A DNA stretch of 64,000 bases from the NCBI GenBank assembly GCA_900545585.1, contig UQZR01000005.1, forward strand, positions 35,658-99,657, given 5' to 3'. A model generated the notes under the pieces. That model was not told where the DNA came from. It searched no databases and saw nothing but the letters and a program-made list of their open reading frames with translations. Every line of letters begins with the position of its first letter. The stretch's first letter is position 1. Shown here in pieces: positions 7,745 through 14,761 of this stretch. Source of the stretch: an uncultured Eubacteriales bacterium (GTDB taxonomy: Bacteria; Bacillota; Clostridia; Oscillospirales; Oscillospiraceae). A program made the translations under genes and the position numbers.

Positions 7745-7776
7745 AAGTGACCGGCCCTCTGGCCGGTCACTTTTTT
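7745..7776 (+). terminator. Terminator of the ferredoxin gene
   Basis: A perfect 12-bp stem (AAGTGACCGGCC and complement) with a CTCT loop, followed by TTTTTT. Confidence 0.9.
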
Positions 7777-7777
7777 G

Positions 7778-7806
7778 TTGCGGACGGCGGCTGTTTATAT
7801 TACAAT
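7778..7806 (+). promoter_or_regulatory. Promoter of the trmN6-like/rsmI operon
   Basis: TTGCGG at 7778-7783, 17-base spacer and TACAAT at 7801-7806, immediately after the ferredoxin terminator. Confidence 0.6.
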
Positions 7807-7835
7807 AGAGGCAGTTTATGGCAGGAGGACGGTGT

Positions 7836-8558
7836 ATGGAGCGATGGGACACCCTGTGGGACGGCGGCTGGACGTTCTGCTTTGACGACGGCGCATTCAA
7901 GCCCTCCACAGACTCCTTCCTGCTGGGCAGCTTTCCGCCGCTGCGGCGGGGCTGGCGGGTCTGCGATCTGGGCTCCGGCACGGGGCTGCTGGGCCTGCTG
8001 CTTCTGGCGCGGGAGCCGTCCCTCACCGTCACGGGACTGGAGCTGTCCCCCGCTGCCTGCGCTCTGGCGGACCGCACCGCCGCAGCCAACGGCCTGACGG
8101 ACCGGCTGATCACGCTGCCCTGCGACCTGCGGGACCGCAGACAGCTGCCGCCGGCGGGACGCTTCGATCTGGCGGTGTCCAACCCGCCCTACTTCCCTGC
8201 CAGAGGCGGGAAAACGGCGGCCGGCAGCCGCGGCATTCACCGTGCCGAGCTGGCATGCACCATGGAGCAGCTGTGTGCGGCGGCAGCGTACCTGCTGCGC
8301 AGCGGCGGGCAGTTCTGTCTCGTGTACCGCACGGAGCGGCTGGCGGAGCTGATGGAGACGCTGCGGCGGCACCGGCTGGAGCCGAAGGTGCTGCGGTTCG
8401 TCCAGAAAAACGCCGCATCCGCGCCATCGCTGCTGCTGATGGCCTGCCGCAAGGACGGAGGCACCGGCCTGGCGGTGCAGCCGCCGCTGCTGCTGCAAAA
8501 CGACGATGGCACGGAGACGCCGGAGCTGCGGCGCATCTATTTTAAGGAGAAGGGATAA
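7836..8558 (+). CDS. TrmN6/YabB-like tRNA (adenine-N6)-methyltransferase
   Basis: A 240-residue class I SAM-dependent methyltransferase. Motif I is CDLGSGTGLLGL near residues 44-55, followed by the acidic residue of motif II (GLELSP) and the catalytic NPPYF motif near residue 120, typical of N6-adenine methyltransferases. The HRAELACTMEQL segment after NPPYF is typical of the COG4123 family (E. coli TrmN6, B. subtilis YabB), which modifies A37 of tRNA-Val. The start at 7836 is chosen because GGAGGA lies 6 bases upstream; an ATG at 7818 would have no ribosome site. It is followed 4 bases later by rsmI; the order trmN6-like, rsmI, abrB (reversed) is conserved with B. subtilis yabB-yabC-abrB. 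Substrate assignment is by family only. Confidence 0.85.
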   Translation: MERWDTLWDGGWTFCFDDGAFKPSTDSFLLGSFPPLRRGWRVCDLGSGTGLLGLLLLAREPSLTVTGLELSPAACALADRTAAANGLTDRLITLPCDLRDRRQLPPAGRFDLAVSNPPYFPARGGKTAAGSRGIHRAELACTMEQLCAAAAYLLRSGGQFCLVYRTERLAELMETLRRHRLEPKVLRFVQKNAASAPSLLLMACRKDGGTGLAVQPPLLLQNDDGTETPELRRIYFKEKG

Positions 8559-8562
8559 CACT

Positions 8563-9390
8563 ATGGCTGGTATGTTATATCTGGTGGCCACGCCCATCGG
8601 CAATCTGGGAGACTTTTCCCCCCGTGCCGTGGAGACGCTGGCCCGGGCGGATTTCATCGCCGCCGAGGACACCCGCGTATCCGTAAAGCTGCTGAACCAC
8701 TTCGACATCAGGAAGCCGCTGGTCAGCTACCACGAGCATAACCGCGCCGCCGCAGGGCAGACCATTCTGGCCCGCCTGCTGGAGGGTGAGACCTGCGCAC
8801 TGGTGACGGATGCGGGCACCCCCGCCATCAGCGACCCCGGCCAGGATCTGGTGGCCCTGTGCGCCGCTAACGGCGTGACGGTACAGGCCATCCCCGGCTG
8901 CTGCGCCGCCATCGCGGCCCTGGCTGTGTCGGGGCTGGACACGGGGCGATTCACCTTCGAGGGTTTCCTGCCCTCCGGCAAAAAGGAGCGCCGCGCCGCG
9001 CTGGAGGAACTGACCGGCGAGGTACGGACCATGGTGTTCCACGAGGCGCCCCACCGGCTGCGGTCCGCGCTGGCGGACATGGCGGAGGTTCTGGGCGACC
9101 GCCCCGTGGCTCTGTGCCGCGAATTGACGAAGCTCCATGAGGAGACGGTGCGTACCACGCTGGCTCAGGCCGCCGCCTACTACGCCGCCAATGAGCCCCG
9201 CGGCGAGTACGTGCTGGTGGTGGCGGGACGGCCCCGTCAGTATCTGCCCCAGCTGACGCTGGAGGAAGGCGTGGAGCGGGTGCTGCGCCTGCGGGAGGGC
9301 GGCATGAAGATGAAGGACGCCGTGCGGCAGGTGGCCGATGATACGGGCCTGAGCCGCAACGAACTGTACAACGCGGCGCTGCAGCGCTGA
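8563..9390 (+). CDS. rsmI: 16S rRNA (cytidine1402-2'-O)-methyltransferase
   Basis: A 275-residue tetrapyrrole-methylase-fold enzyme. Family landmarks are LYLVATPIGNLGD at the start, AAEDTRVSVKLLNHF, SYHEHN, LVTDAGTPAISDPG, PGCCAAIAALAVSGL, FEGFLP and VFHEAPHRL. RsmI adds the 2'-O-methyl to C1402 in the decoding centre of the small ribosomal subunit. The length is near the family norm (about 280). The ATG at 8563 follows AGAAGGG. It is co-transcribed with the upstream methyltransferase and ended by the hairpin at 9411-9448. Confidence 0.95.
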   Translation: MAGMLYLVATPIGNLGDFSPRAVETLARADFIAAEDTRVSVKLLNHFDIRKPLVSYHEHNRAAAGQTILARLLEGETCALVTDAGTPAISDPGQDLVALCAANGVTVQAIPGCCAAIAALAVSGLDTGRFTFEGFLPSGKKERRAALEELTGEVRTMVFHEAPHRLRSALADMAEVLGDRPVALCRELTKLHEETVRTTLAQAAAYYAANEPRGEYVLVVAGRPRQYLPQLTLEEGVERVLRLREGGMKMKDAVRQVADDTGLSRNELYNAALQR

Positions 9391-9410
9391 GCCTCCCCGA
9401 AAAAATGCGG

Positions 9411-9448
9411 AAATACCTGCGCAGATTGCGGCTTCGCAGGTATTTTTA
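9411..9448 (+). terminator. Terminator after rsmI
   Basis: An 11-bp stem (AAATACCTGCG with its complement at 9435-9445) followed by TTTA. Confidence 0.8.
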
Positions 9449-9483
9449 TATGTCTTTGCGTCATTTCATTTATTTCGGCAGTA

Positions 9484-9515
9484 GAAAAGCGCCGGTATGG
9501 TCTCCGGCGCTTTTC
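9484..9515. terminator. Bidirectional terminator between rsmI and abrB
   Basis: A perfect 12-bp stem GAAAAGCGCCGG with 8-base loop; the arms end in TTTTC in both directions. It lies 6 bases after the abrB stop and therefore mostly serves abrB. Confidence 0.75.
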
Positions 9516-9520
9516 GGCTG

Positions 9521-9766
9521 TCAGTTGTCCCCGCGAAGCTCCCTCAAACACTTCGCGCAGACATTTTTTCCGCGGAACACCGACACGTCCTTGACACCGT
9601 CACAGAAGATGCAGCTGGGCCGATATTTCTTGAGAATGACCGATGATCCCTCAACATATATCTCCAGCGCGTCCCTCTCCGTGATGTCCAGCGTCCGGCG
9701 CAGCTCGATGGGAAGTACGATCCTTCCCAGCTCGTCCACACGTCTGACGATCCCCGTCGCTTTCAC
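9521..9766 (-). CDS. abrB: AbrB-family transition-state regulator with C-terminal zinc knuckle
   Basis: An 81-residue protein. Residues 1-50 are a typical AbrB/SpoVT swapped-hairpin DNA-binding domain (TGIVRRVDELGRIVLPIELRR ... DALEIYVEG). The C-terminal part differs from B. subtilis AbrB: it holds CIFC and CAKC pairs separated by 17 residues, a four-cysteine zinc knuckle seen in clostridial members. The protein probably represses post-exponential and sporulation genes, as AbrB does in Bacillus; the target set here is unknown. The start is GTG at 9766, preceded by GGGGGGAT at 8 bases. The gene faces away from spmA-spmB, which it might control. The promoter (9821-9849) lies between inverted GTTGACA/TGTCAAC sequences, a possible autoregulatory site. 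Confidence 0.88.
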   Translation of the reverse strand: MKATGIVRRVDELGRIVLPIELRRTLDITERDALEIYVEGSSVILKKYRPSCIFCDGVKDVSVFRGKNVCAKCLRELRGDN

Positions 9767-9820
9767 TTGTGGTATCCCCCCTATTCAGTTGTCCCAAATA
9801 TGCGGTTGACAGGCGGTTTC

Positions 9821-9849
9821 AGTATGACATATTTTGCAAATTCTGTCAA
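9821..9849 (-). promoter_or_regulatory. Sigma-A promoter of abrB
   Basis: Perfect TTGACA at 9844-9849, 17-base spacer and CATACT at 9821-9826 on the minus strand. A second copy GTTGACA at 9804-9810 in the opposite sense makes an inverted repeat spanning the promoter. Confidence 0.75.
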
Positions 9850-9965
9850 CTGCTCTTCGCCAAAAGCCCTGTCGTTTCCACAAATATTGCGCTGTGGCGG
9901 CGCATATTCTCCCTGCACAAGGAAAAATACGCCCCGCAGCGGGCGCGGGAGAGGAGGCACATCTC

Positions 9966-10544
9966 ATGGCGATGGGTCTGGTGTGGACGCTGATGGTGAC
10001 GGCGGCGCTGGTGTGCGGCGCGGTGCAGGGAATGCTGCCCGCTGTGACAGCGGCGGCCATGAAGGGTGCGTCCGCCGCCGTGGAGCTGACACTGTCCATG
10101 GCAGGGGCGCTGTGCCTGTGGTCGGGGGTCATGACGGTGATGGAGCGGGGCGGCCTGACGCGGGGGCTGGCCCGCCTGTTCCGCCCTCTGCTGCGTCGCA
10201 TCCTCCCCCGCGCCAGCCGGGATGCCGACACGCTGGCGGCGGTATCCGCCAACGTATCCGCCAATCTGCTGGGACTGGGCAACGCCGCCACGCCGCTGGG
10301 TATCCGCGCCGCACAACGGATGGCAACAGGCTGCGGCGGCACCGCCAGCGACGAGCTGTGCCGTCTGGTGGTGCTGAATACTGCGTCCATCCAACTGCTG
10401 CCCACCACCGTGGCCGCCGTCCGCAGTGCCCAGGGCTGCGCCGCGCCGCTGGACATCCTGCCGGCGGTCTGGCTGTCCTCGGTGCTGTCCGTCACGGCAG
10501 GACTGCTGGCCGCCCGCCTTTTGCAGCGGGTCTGGAGGGCATGA
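9966..10544 (+). CDS. spmA: Spore maturation protein A
   Basis: A 192-residue membrane protein of the nucleoside-recognition/Gate family. Features are MKGASAAVELTLSMAGALCLWSGVM near the N-terminus, NVSANLLGLGNAATPLGIRAAQ in the middle and a C-terminal membrane helix. In Bacillus, SpmA with SpmB is needed for normal spore core dehydration and heat resistance; the reaction is not known. The ATG at 9966 has GAGGAGG upstream at 9 bases. The stop overlaps the spmB start (ATGA). A 7-base match to the sigma-E -35 consensus (GCATATT at 9902-9908) was seen but has no good -10, so sporulation-specific control is not proven here. Confidence 0.92.
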   Translation: MAMGLVWTLMVTAALVCGAVQGMLPAVTAAAMKGASAAVELTLSMAGALCLWSGVMTVMERGGLTRGLARLFRPLLRRILPRASRDADTLAAVSANVSANLLGLGNAATPLGIRAAQRMATGCGGTASDELCRLVVLNTASIQLLPTTVAAVRSAQGCAAPLDILPAVWLSSVLSVTAGLLAARLLQRVWRA

Positions 10545-11068
10545 CCGTGGATATCGCCTCCCTCCTGATCCCTCTGCTGCTGACGGCGGCGGCCCTGTGG
10601 GCCCTGGGTCGTCGGGTAGACGTGTACGACGCTCTCACCGCCGGTGCATCGGAGGGCCTGACGGTGCTGCTGCGCATCGTGCCGTCCCTCATCGCGCTTT
10701 TAACGGCGGTGTATATGTTCCGTGCCTCCGGTGCGCTGGACCTGCTGACGGAGCTGCTGGCGCCGGTGCTGGAGAAGCTGGGCATCCCGCCGGAGACGGC
10801 GGCGCTGCTGCTCATCCGGCCGGTGTCCGGCTCCGGCGCGCTGGCGGTGGGCAGCGAACTGATGGCCGCCCACGGGCCGGACAGCTACATCGGCCGGTGT
10901 GCGGCGGTGATGCTGGGCTGTACGGAGACCACGTTCTACACCATCGCCGTGTATTTCGGCGCGGCGGGCATCCGCCGCACCCGCTACACCATACCGGCGG
11001 CGCTGACCGCTGATCTGGCGGGCTTCATGGCGGCGGCGTGGAGTGTGCGTCTGTTCTTCGGAGCATAG
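10541..11068 (+). CDS. spmB: Spore maturation protein B
   Basis: A 175-residue membrane protein paralogous to SpmA. It carries the family blocks DALTAGASEGLTVLLRIVPSLIALLTAVYMFRASGALD, PETAALLLIRPVSGSGALAVGSE and GCTETTFYTIAVYFGA. It acts together with SpmA in spore core dehydration. Its ATG overlaps the spmA stop by four bases, so the two are translationally coupled and probably form a complex. The length matches the family (about 175-180). The gene ends just before a perfect palindromic terminator shared with argS. Confidence 0.93.
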   Translation: MTVDIASLLIPLLLTAAALWALGRRVDVYDALTAGASEGLTVLLRIVPSLIALLTAVYMFRASGALDLLTELLAPVLEKLGIPPETAALLLIRPVSGSGALAVGSELMAAHGPDSYIGRCAAVMLGCTETTFYTIAVYFGAAGIRRTRYTIPAALTADLAGFMAAAWSVRLFFGA

Positions 11069-11069
11069 A

Positions 11070-11097
11070 AAAAGCGCACCCCGCGGGGTGCGCTTTT
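11070..11097. terminator. Bidirectional terminator between spmB and argS
   Basis: A perfect 28-base palindrome flanked by AAAA and TTTT, between two convergent genes. Confidence 0.9.
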
Positions 11098-11107
11098 CGC
11101 GGCTTTT

Positions 11108-12850
11108 TTACATCTTCTCCGGTGCGGAGCAGCCAATAAGGGTCATGCCGTTTTTCAGCACGGCCCGGGCGGTATCCGCCAGCTTCAGGCGGGCCAGCAG
11201 CACGTTCTTCTCCTCGCCCTTGATGCGGCAGGCGTTGTAGAACTTGTGGAACGCGGCGGCCAGCTCGGACAGATAGCGATTGATAAAGCTGGGATCGTAG
11301 TCACGGGCAGCCAGACGCACCACCACCGGGTACTGGGCCAGCTGCTTGATGAGCGCCTTCTCCTCGTCGGCGGTAAGCAGTGCCAGATCGGCCTGCGCCG
11401 CGGCGGGCACGTCGAAGCCCTCCGCCGCCAGCGCCTTCAGCAGGGTGCAGATGCGGGCGTAGGCGTACTGCACGTAGTACACGGGGTTCTCGCTGTCCTC
11501 CCGCACGGCCAGGCCCAGGTCGAACTCCATCTGGGTGTCGGGCTTGGCGTTGAAGAACCAGCGGCAGGCGTCCACAGGGATCTCGTCCAGCAGATCGGTG
11601 AGGCTGATGGCTTTGCCGGTGCGCTTGGACATACGCACTACCTCGCCGTCCCGCACCAGCTTCACCAGCTGCATCAGCACGATGTCCAGCCGGTGCTCAC
11701 CGTCCAGCCCCAGCGCGTCCATGGCGCCCTTCAGACGGGCCACATGGCCGTGGTGGTCGGCGCCCCAGATGTTCACCACCTTGTCAAAGCCGCGGACGGC
11801 AAATTTGTTCCGGTGGTAGGCGATATCGGCGGCAAAATAGGTGTAGAAGCCGTTGGCGCGGCGGAGCACGTCGTCCTTCAAGGCCAGCTTTTCGATGTCC
11901 TCGTCGGACTTACCGGCGGCGCGGAGCTTCTCCGCCAGGATCTCGGAGGTCTTGAGCCACAGGGCGCCGTCCTTCTCGTACGTCCAGCCCCGGTCGGTCA
12001 GCAGCTGCACGGAGTCGGCCACATAGCCGCTCTCGTGAAGACTGGACTCGAAGAACCACTGGTCGTACTGGATGCCGTAGCGGGCCAGATCGGTCTTCAT
12101 CTTGGGGATGTTGCGGCTCAGGCCGAACTGAGCCAGCGCGTCGTGGCGTACCTGCTCCTCGCAGTTCAGGTACTTATCGCCCTCCTGCTCATAGAATGCC
12201 TGCGCCAGCTCGCGGATGTCATCGCCGTGGTAGCCGTCCTCGGGGAATTCCACGGCATCCTCGCCCTTGATGATCTGGAGGTAGCGGGCTTCCAGGCTCT
12301 TGGCGAACTTCTCGATCTGGTTGCCGGCGTCGTTGACGTAGAACTCGCGGGTCACATCGGCGCCGGACTTCTGCAGCACGCTGGCCAGTGTGTCGCCCAG
12401 CACGCCGCCCCGGGCGTTGCCCATGTGCATGGGGCCGGTGGGGTTGGCGGACACGAACTCCACCATATACTTCTTCCCCGCCAGCATATCGTTCTCACCA
12501 TAATGCTCGCCGACAGACTCGATGCCGGCGACCGTGTCGGCGTACCACTTGCCGCCCAGACGGAAGTTCAGGAAGCCGGGGCCCGCCAGCTCCACGGAGG
12601 TGAAGTAGCTGCCCTCCAGCGCCATGTTGTCGATGAGTGTCTGAGCCACCTGACGGGGGTTCATCCTCATGGCCTTGGCCGCCGCCAGACAGAAGGTGGT
12701 GGTATAGTCGCCGTTGGCGGTGTCCTTGGGGATCTCCACCGCCGGGGTCACGGTAATGCCGGACGGTAAAACACCGGCGGCCGCCGCCTTCTCGTAGGCG
12801 GAAACGGTCAGCTGCAGCACCTGATCCTTGGCGCTCTGTATCATATTCAT
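11108..12850 (-). CDS. argS: Arginyl-tRNA synthetase
   Basis: A 580-residue class I aminoacyl-tRNA synthetase that charges tRNA-Arg with arginine in the cytoplasm. The sequence shows the N-terminal Add1-type domain, the HIGH equivalent HMGN at residues 142-145 in ANPTGPMHMGNARGG, the KMSKS equivalent RMSKR in VRMSKRTGKAISL, and a C-terminal DALR anticodon-binding domain (VQYAYARICTLL ... DYDPSFINRYLSELAAAFHKFYNACRI). The start at 12850 (MNMIQS) follows GAGGAGA at 7 bases. It is the last gene of the murI-DUF1934-argS operon, two bases after the DUF1934 stop. Confidence 0.96.
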   Translation of the reverse strand: MNMIQSAKDQVLQLTVSAYEKAAAAGVLPSGITVTPAVEIPKDTANGDYTTTFCLAAAKAMRMNPRQVAQTLIDNMALEGSYFTSVELAGPGFLNFRLGGKWYADTVAGIESVGEHYGENDMLAGKKYMVEFVSANPTGPMHMGNARGGVLGDTLASVLQKSGADVTREFYVNDAGNQIEKFAKSLEARYLQIIKGEDAVEFPEDGYHGDDIRELAQAFYEQEGDKYLNCEEQVRHDALAQFGLSRNIPKMKTDLARYGIQYDQWFFESSLHESGYVADSVQLLTDRGWTYEKDGALWLKTSEILAEKLRAAGKSDEDIEKLALKDDVLRRANGFYTYFAADIAYHRNKFAVRGFDKVVNIWGADHHGHVARLKGAMDALGLDGEHRLDIVLMQLVKLVRDGEVVRMSKRTGKAISLTDLLDEIPVDACRWFFNAKPDTQMEFDLGLAVREDSENPVYYVQYAYARICTLLKALAAEGFDVPAAAQADLALLTADEEKALIKQLAQYPVVVRLAARDYDPSFINRYLSELAAAFHKFYNACRIKGEEKNVLLARLKLADTARAVLKNGMTLIGCSAPEKM

Positions 12851-12852
12851 AG

Positions 12853-13293
12853 TCAGTTCTCCTCTTTCGTTAAAGTCAGCTCCACCCGCAGCACCGACAG
12901 GGGCTGCGCGCCGATGAGCAGTGTATACGCCAGTGTGATAAAGCCGTGGCCCTGTCGGGACAGCTGCCACGCCACCTCCTGAGTGACGACATTCAGCGTC
13001 AGGCTGCCGCCATCACCACCATCAATGCGCGTGGCAGTGGGTGTCTTGGGGTCCAGCAGCAGGCCGTAGCCCCCGCCATCCGCCTCGTTGATGACCACCG
13101 CGCGGTGGGTGGCCGTCTCCAGCTTCACATCGGAGACGATGGCGCTGCCGTCGGCCTCGTTGGCCGCCTCATACCGCAGATGCCACCCCTCCGGCAGCTT
13201 TTCCAGCGCGCCCGTGCCGCGGAAGATCAGCTGATCCTCCTGCCCGCCGAAGCGGCTGGTGCTCCGGACCGTGATCTGTACATGCTCTGCCAT
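12853..13293 (-). CDS. DUF1934 family protein (YwiB-like calycin fold)
   Basis: A 146-residue soluble protein of the DUF1934 family, probably a beta-barrel of calycin type. The pattern QLIFRGTGALEKLPEGWHLRYEA and the C-terminal MLIGAQPLSVLRVELTLTKEE-like strand are family features. The function is unknown. In B. subtilis the homologue ywiB also lies directly upstream of argS, so the neighbourhood is conserved. The ATG at 13293 follows GAGGTGA and lies 8 bases after the murI stop. Confidence 0.85.
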   Translation of the reverse strand: MAEHVQITVRSTSRFGGQEDQLIFRGTGALEKLPEGWHLRYEAANEADGSAIVSDVKLETATHRAVVINEADGGGYGLLLDPKTPTATRIDGGDGGSLTLNVVTQEVAWQLSRQGHGFITLAYTLLIGAQPLSVLRVELTLTKEEN

Positions 13294-13301
13294 GGCTCAC
13301 C

Positions 13302-14117
13302 TCAATATTTCTCGATATCCACAGGCCGCACCGCCCCCTGCAGGGGCCGGCCCAGGAACATGCCCGCCAGCGCGCCGAAATCCTCCGGCCGGTCACTGGC
13401 GTACAGCGTCATCTCGCCGCCGCGCCGGTCTGCCAGCAGCTCCCGCTCCGTCAGCTGCTGCTTCAGGCTGCGGGCCGCCTCGGCGCCGGAGTCCACCAGC
13501 GTCACATCCGGCCCCATGATACCGCCGATGATCTCCGCCAGCAGCGGATAGTGGGTACAGCCCATGATGAGGGTGTCGATGCCGGTATCCCGCAGCGGCT
13601 CCAGATACTCCCGCGCCACCGTTTCGATGACGGTATCGCCCGGCCGGAACCGGCCGTTCTCCACCAACGGCACAAACAGGGGGCACGCCTTACTGATAAC
13701 GGTGATATCCCCGTCCAGTCCGGCGATGGTGCGCTCATAGGCGCCGGAGCGCACGGAGGCGGCAGTGGCGATGAGCCCCACCCGCTTGTTCCGCGTGGAC
13801 GCCGCGGCGCGGCGGCAGGACGGCTCCACCACACCCAGCATGGGCAGGTCGCCGTTCTCCGCCTGTAATTGGGGCAGCGCCGTGGTGGATACGGTGCCGC
13901 AGGCCACCACCAGCGCCTTGATGTCGAAGGTCCGCAGGAAGCGAACATCCTGCTTTGCAAAGCGCAGCAGGATTTCCGCCGAGCGGCTGCCATAGGGTAC
14001 ACGGGACGTGTCTCCGAAGTATATAATGTTCTCAGAGGGGAGGATGCTGCGGATCTCCCGCACGGCGGTGAGCCCGCCGCTGCCGGAGTCGAACACCCCG
14101 ATCGGACGCAGATCCAT
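13302..14117 (-). CDS. murI: Glutamate racemase
   Basis: A 271-residue enzyme that makes D-glutamate for peptidoglycan. The two catalytic cysteines are visible: VVACGTVSTTALP for the first and LIMGCTHYPLL for the second. The N-terminal GVFDSGSGGLTAVREI and the YFGDTSRVPYGSRS segment are also typical. The start at 14117 is chosen for the AAGGAG site 7 bases upstream and the fit to the family N-terminus, although the frame stays open further upstream. It heads the murI-DUF1934-argS operon, with a promoter at 14171-14199. Confidence 0.95.
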   Translation of the reverse strand: MDLRPIGVFDSGSGGLTAVREIRSILPSENIIYFGDTSRVPYGSRSAEILLRFAKQDVRFLRTFDIKALVVACGTVSTTALPQLQAENGDLPMLGVVEPSCRRAAASTRNKRVGLIATAASVRSGAYERTIAGLDGDITVISKACPLFVPLVENGRFRPGDTVIETVAREYLEPLRDTGIDTLIMGCTHYPLLAEIIGGIMGPDVTLVDSGAEAARSLKQQLTERELLADRRGGEMTLYASDRPEDFGALAGMFLGRPLQGAVRPVDIEKY

Positions 14118-14170
14118 GGAAACGCTCCTTCTCGCAGTTTTCAACTTTATCTTTATACTGTAACTAATAT

Positions 14171-14199
14171 ATTCTACTATGAACCGCCGCCCGACACAA
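14171..14199 (-). promoter_or_regulatory. Promoter of the murI-DUF1934-argS operon
   Basis: TTGTGT at 14194-14199, 17-base spacer and TAGAAT at 14171-14176 on the minus strand, with a 53-base leader. Confidence 0.6.
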
Positions 14200-14232
14200 G
14201 CTAAATTTTGGCGGACCTTCCCACTTTTTCTA

Positions 14233-14261
14233 TGGCATTCCGCGAAATGCCGTGTTATAAT
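14233..14261 (+). promoter_or_regulatory. Promoter with inverted repeat before the small unknown gene
   Basis: A perfect TATAAT at 14256-14261 with a weak -35. An inverted repeat, GGCATT-N6-AATGCC (14234-14251), fills the spacer, which is the usual place for a repressor site. Confidence 0.55.
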
Positions 14262-14301
14262 CAGGGAAACAAAGTGCTGACCGCGAAACGGAGGTGGCCT
14301 G

Positions 14302-14715
14302 ATGGAACTGAAAATGACGGAGAAGCAGTTCCGGCGTCTGCTGGATCTGGTGTATATCGGCAACTGGGTGCTGAACTCCACCCGCGGTGATGACCGCATC
14401 AAGGAGTATGACCAGGTGGAGAGCCTGGTCTTCGCCCACTGTCTGGACCACGGCATGGCCCCGCTGACGGAGCTGTACCAGGGGGAGCTGATCCCCTCCC
14501 GTGCCTTTGCCGACGGCGGCATCCACGAGGCCATCATGGCCTACGAGGACACCACGTTCTTTGAGATACTGGCGCAGGAGCTGGCCCTGCGGGACATGGA
14601 CGATCCCCCCATCACGCCGGAGAACTACGATGAGGTGATGGCGCGGATGGAGACGTATCTGGGAGAGTTCGAGCAGCACGGCACCGACAACATCACCGTG
14701 GATATGGACGAGTAA
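14302..14715 (+). CDS. Conserved hypothetical acidic protein, 137 aa
   Basis: I do not recognise a named family. The protein is soluble and acidic, mostly helical by composition, with no signal peptide or membrane segment. It starts ELKMTEKQFRRLLDLVYIGNWVLNSTR and has several aromatic/acidic blocks (EYDQVESLVFAHCLDHG, FFEILAQELALRD). It lies alone with its own promoter, a strong GGAGG ribosome site and a strong terminator, so it is a real single-gene unit. The start codon is ATG at 14302. Confidence 0.75.
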   Translation: MELKMTEKQFRRLLDLVYIGNWVLNSTRGDDRIKEYDQVESLVFAHCLDHGMAPLTELYQGELIPSRAFADGGIHEAIMAYEDTTFFEILAQELALRDMDDPPITPENYDEVMARMETYLGEFEQHGTDNITVDMDE

Positions 14716-14722
14716 ACGCGCG

Positions 14723-14758
14723 GAAGCGCTCCGGCCGAGCCGGAGCGCTTCTTTTTTT
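14723..14758. terminator. Terminator after the 137-aa protein gene
   Basis: A perfect 13-bp stem (GAAGCGCTCCGGC) with loop CGA, followed by seven T. It lies between convergent genes. Confidence 0.92.
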
Positions 14759-14761
14759 GTG

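Noticed and set aside
9902..9933. Sigma-E promoter for spmA-spmB
   Set aside because: GCATATT matches the -35, but no acceptable -10 lies at 14-16 bases, so it was not listed as a feature.
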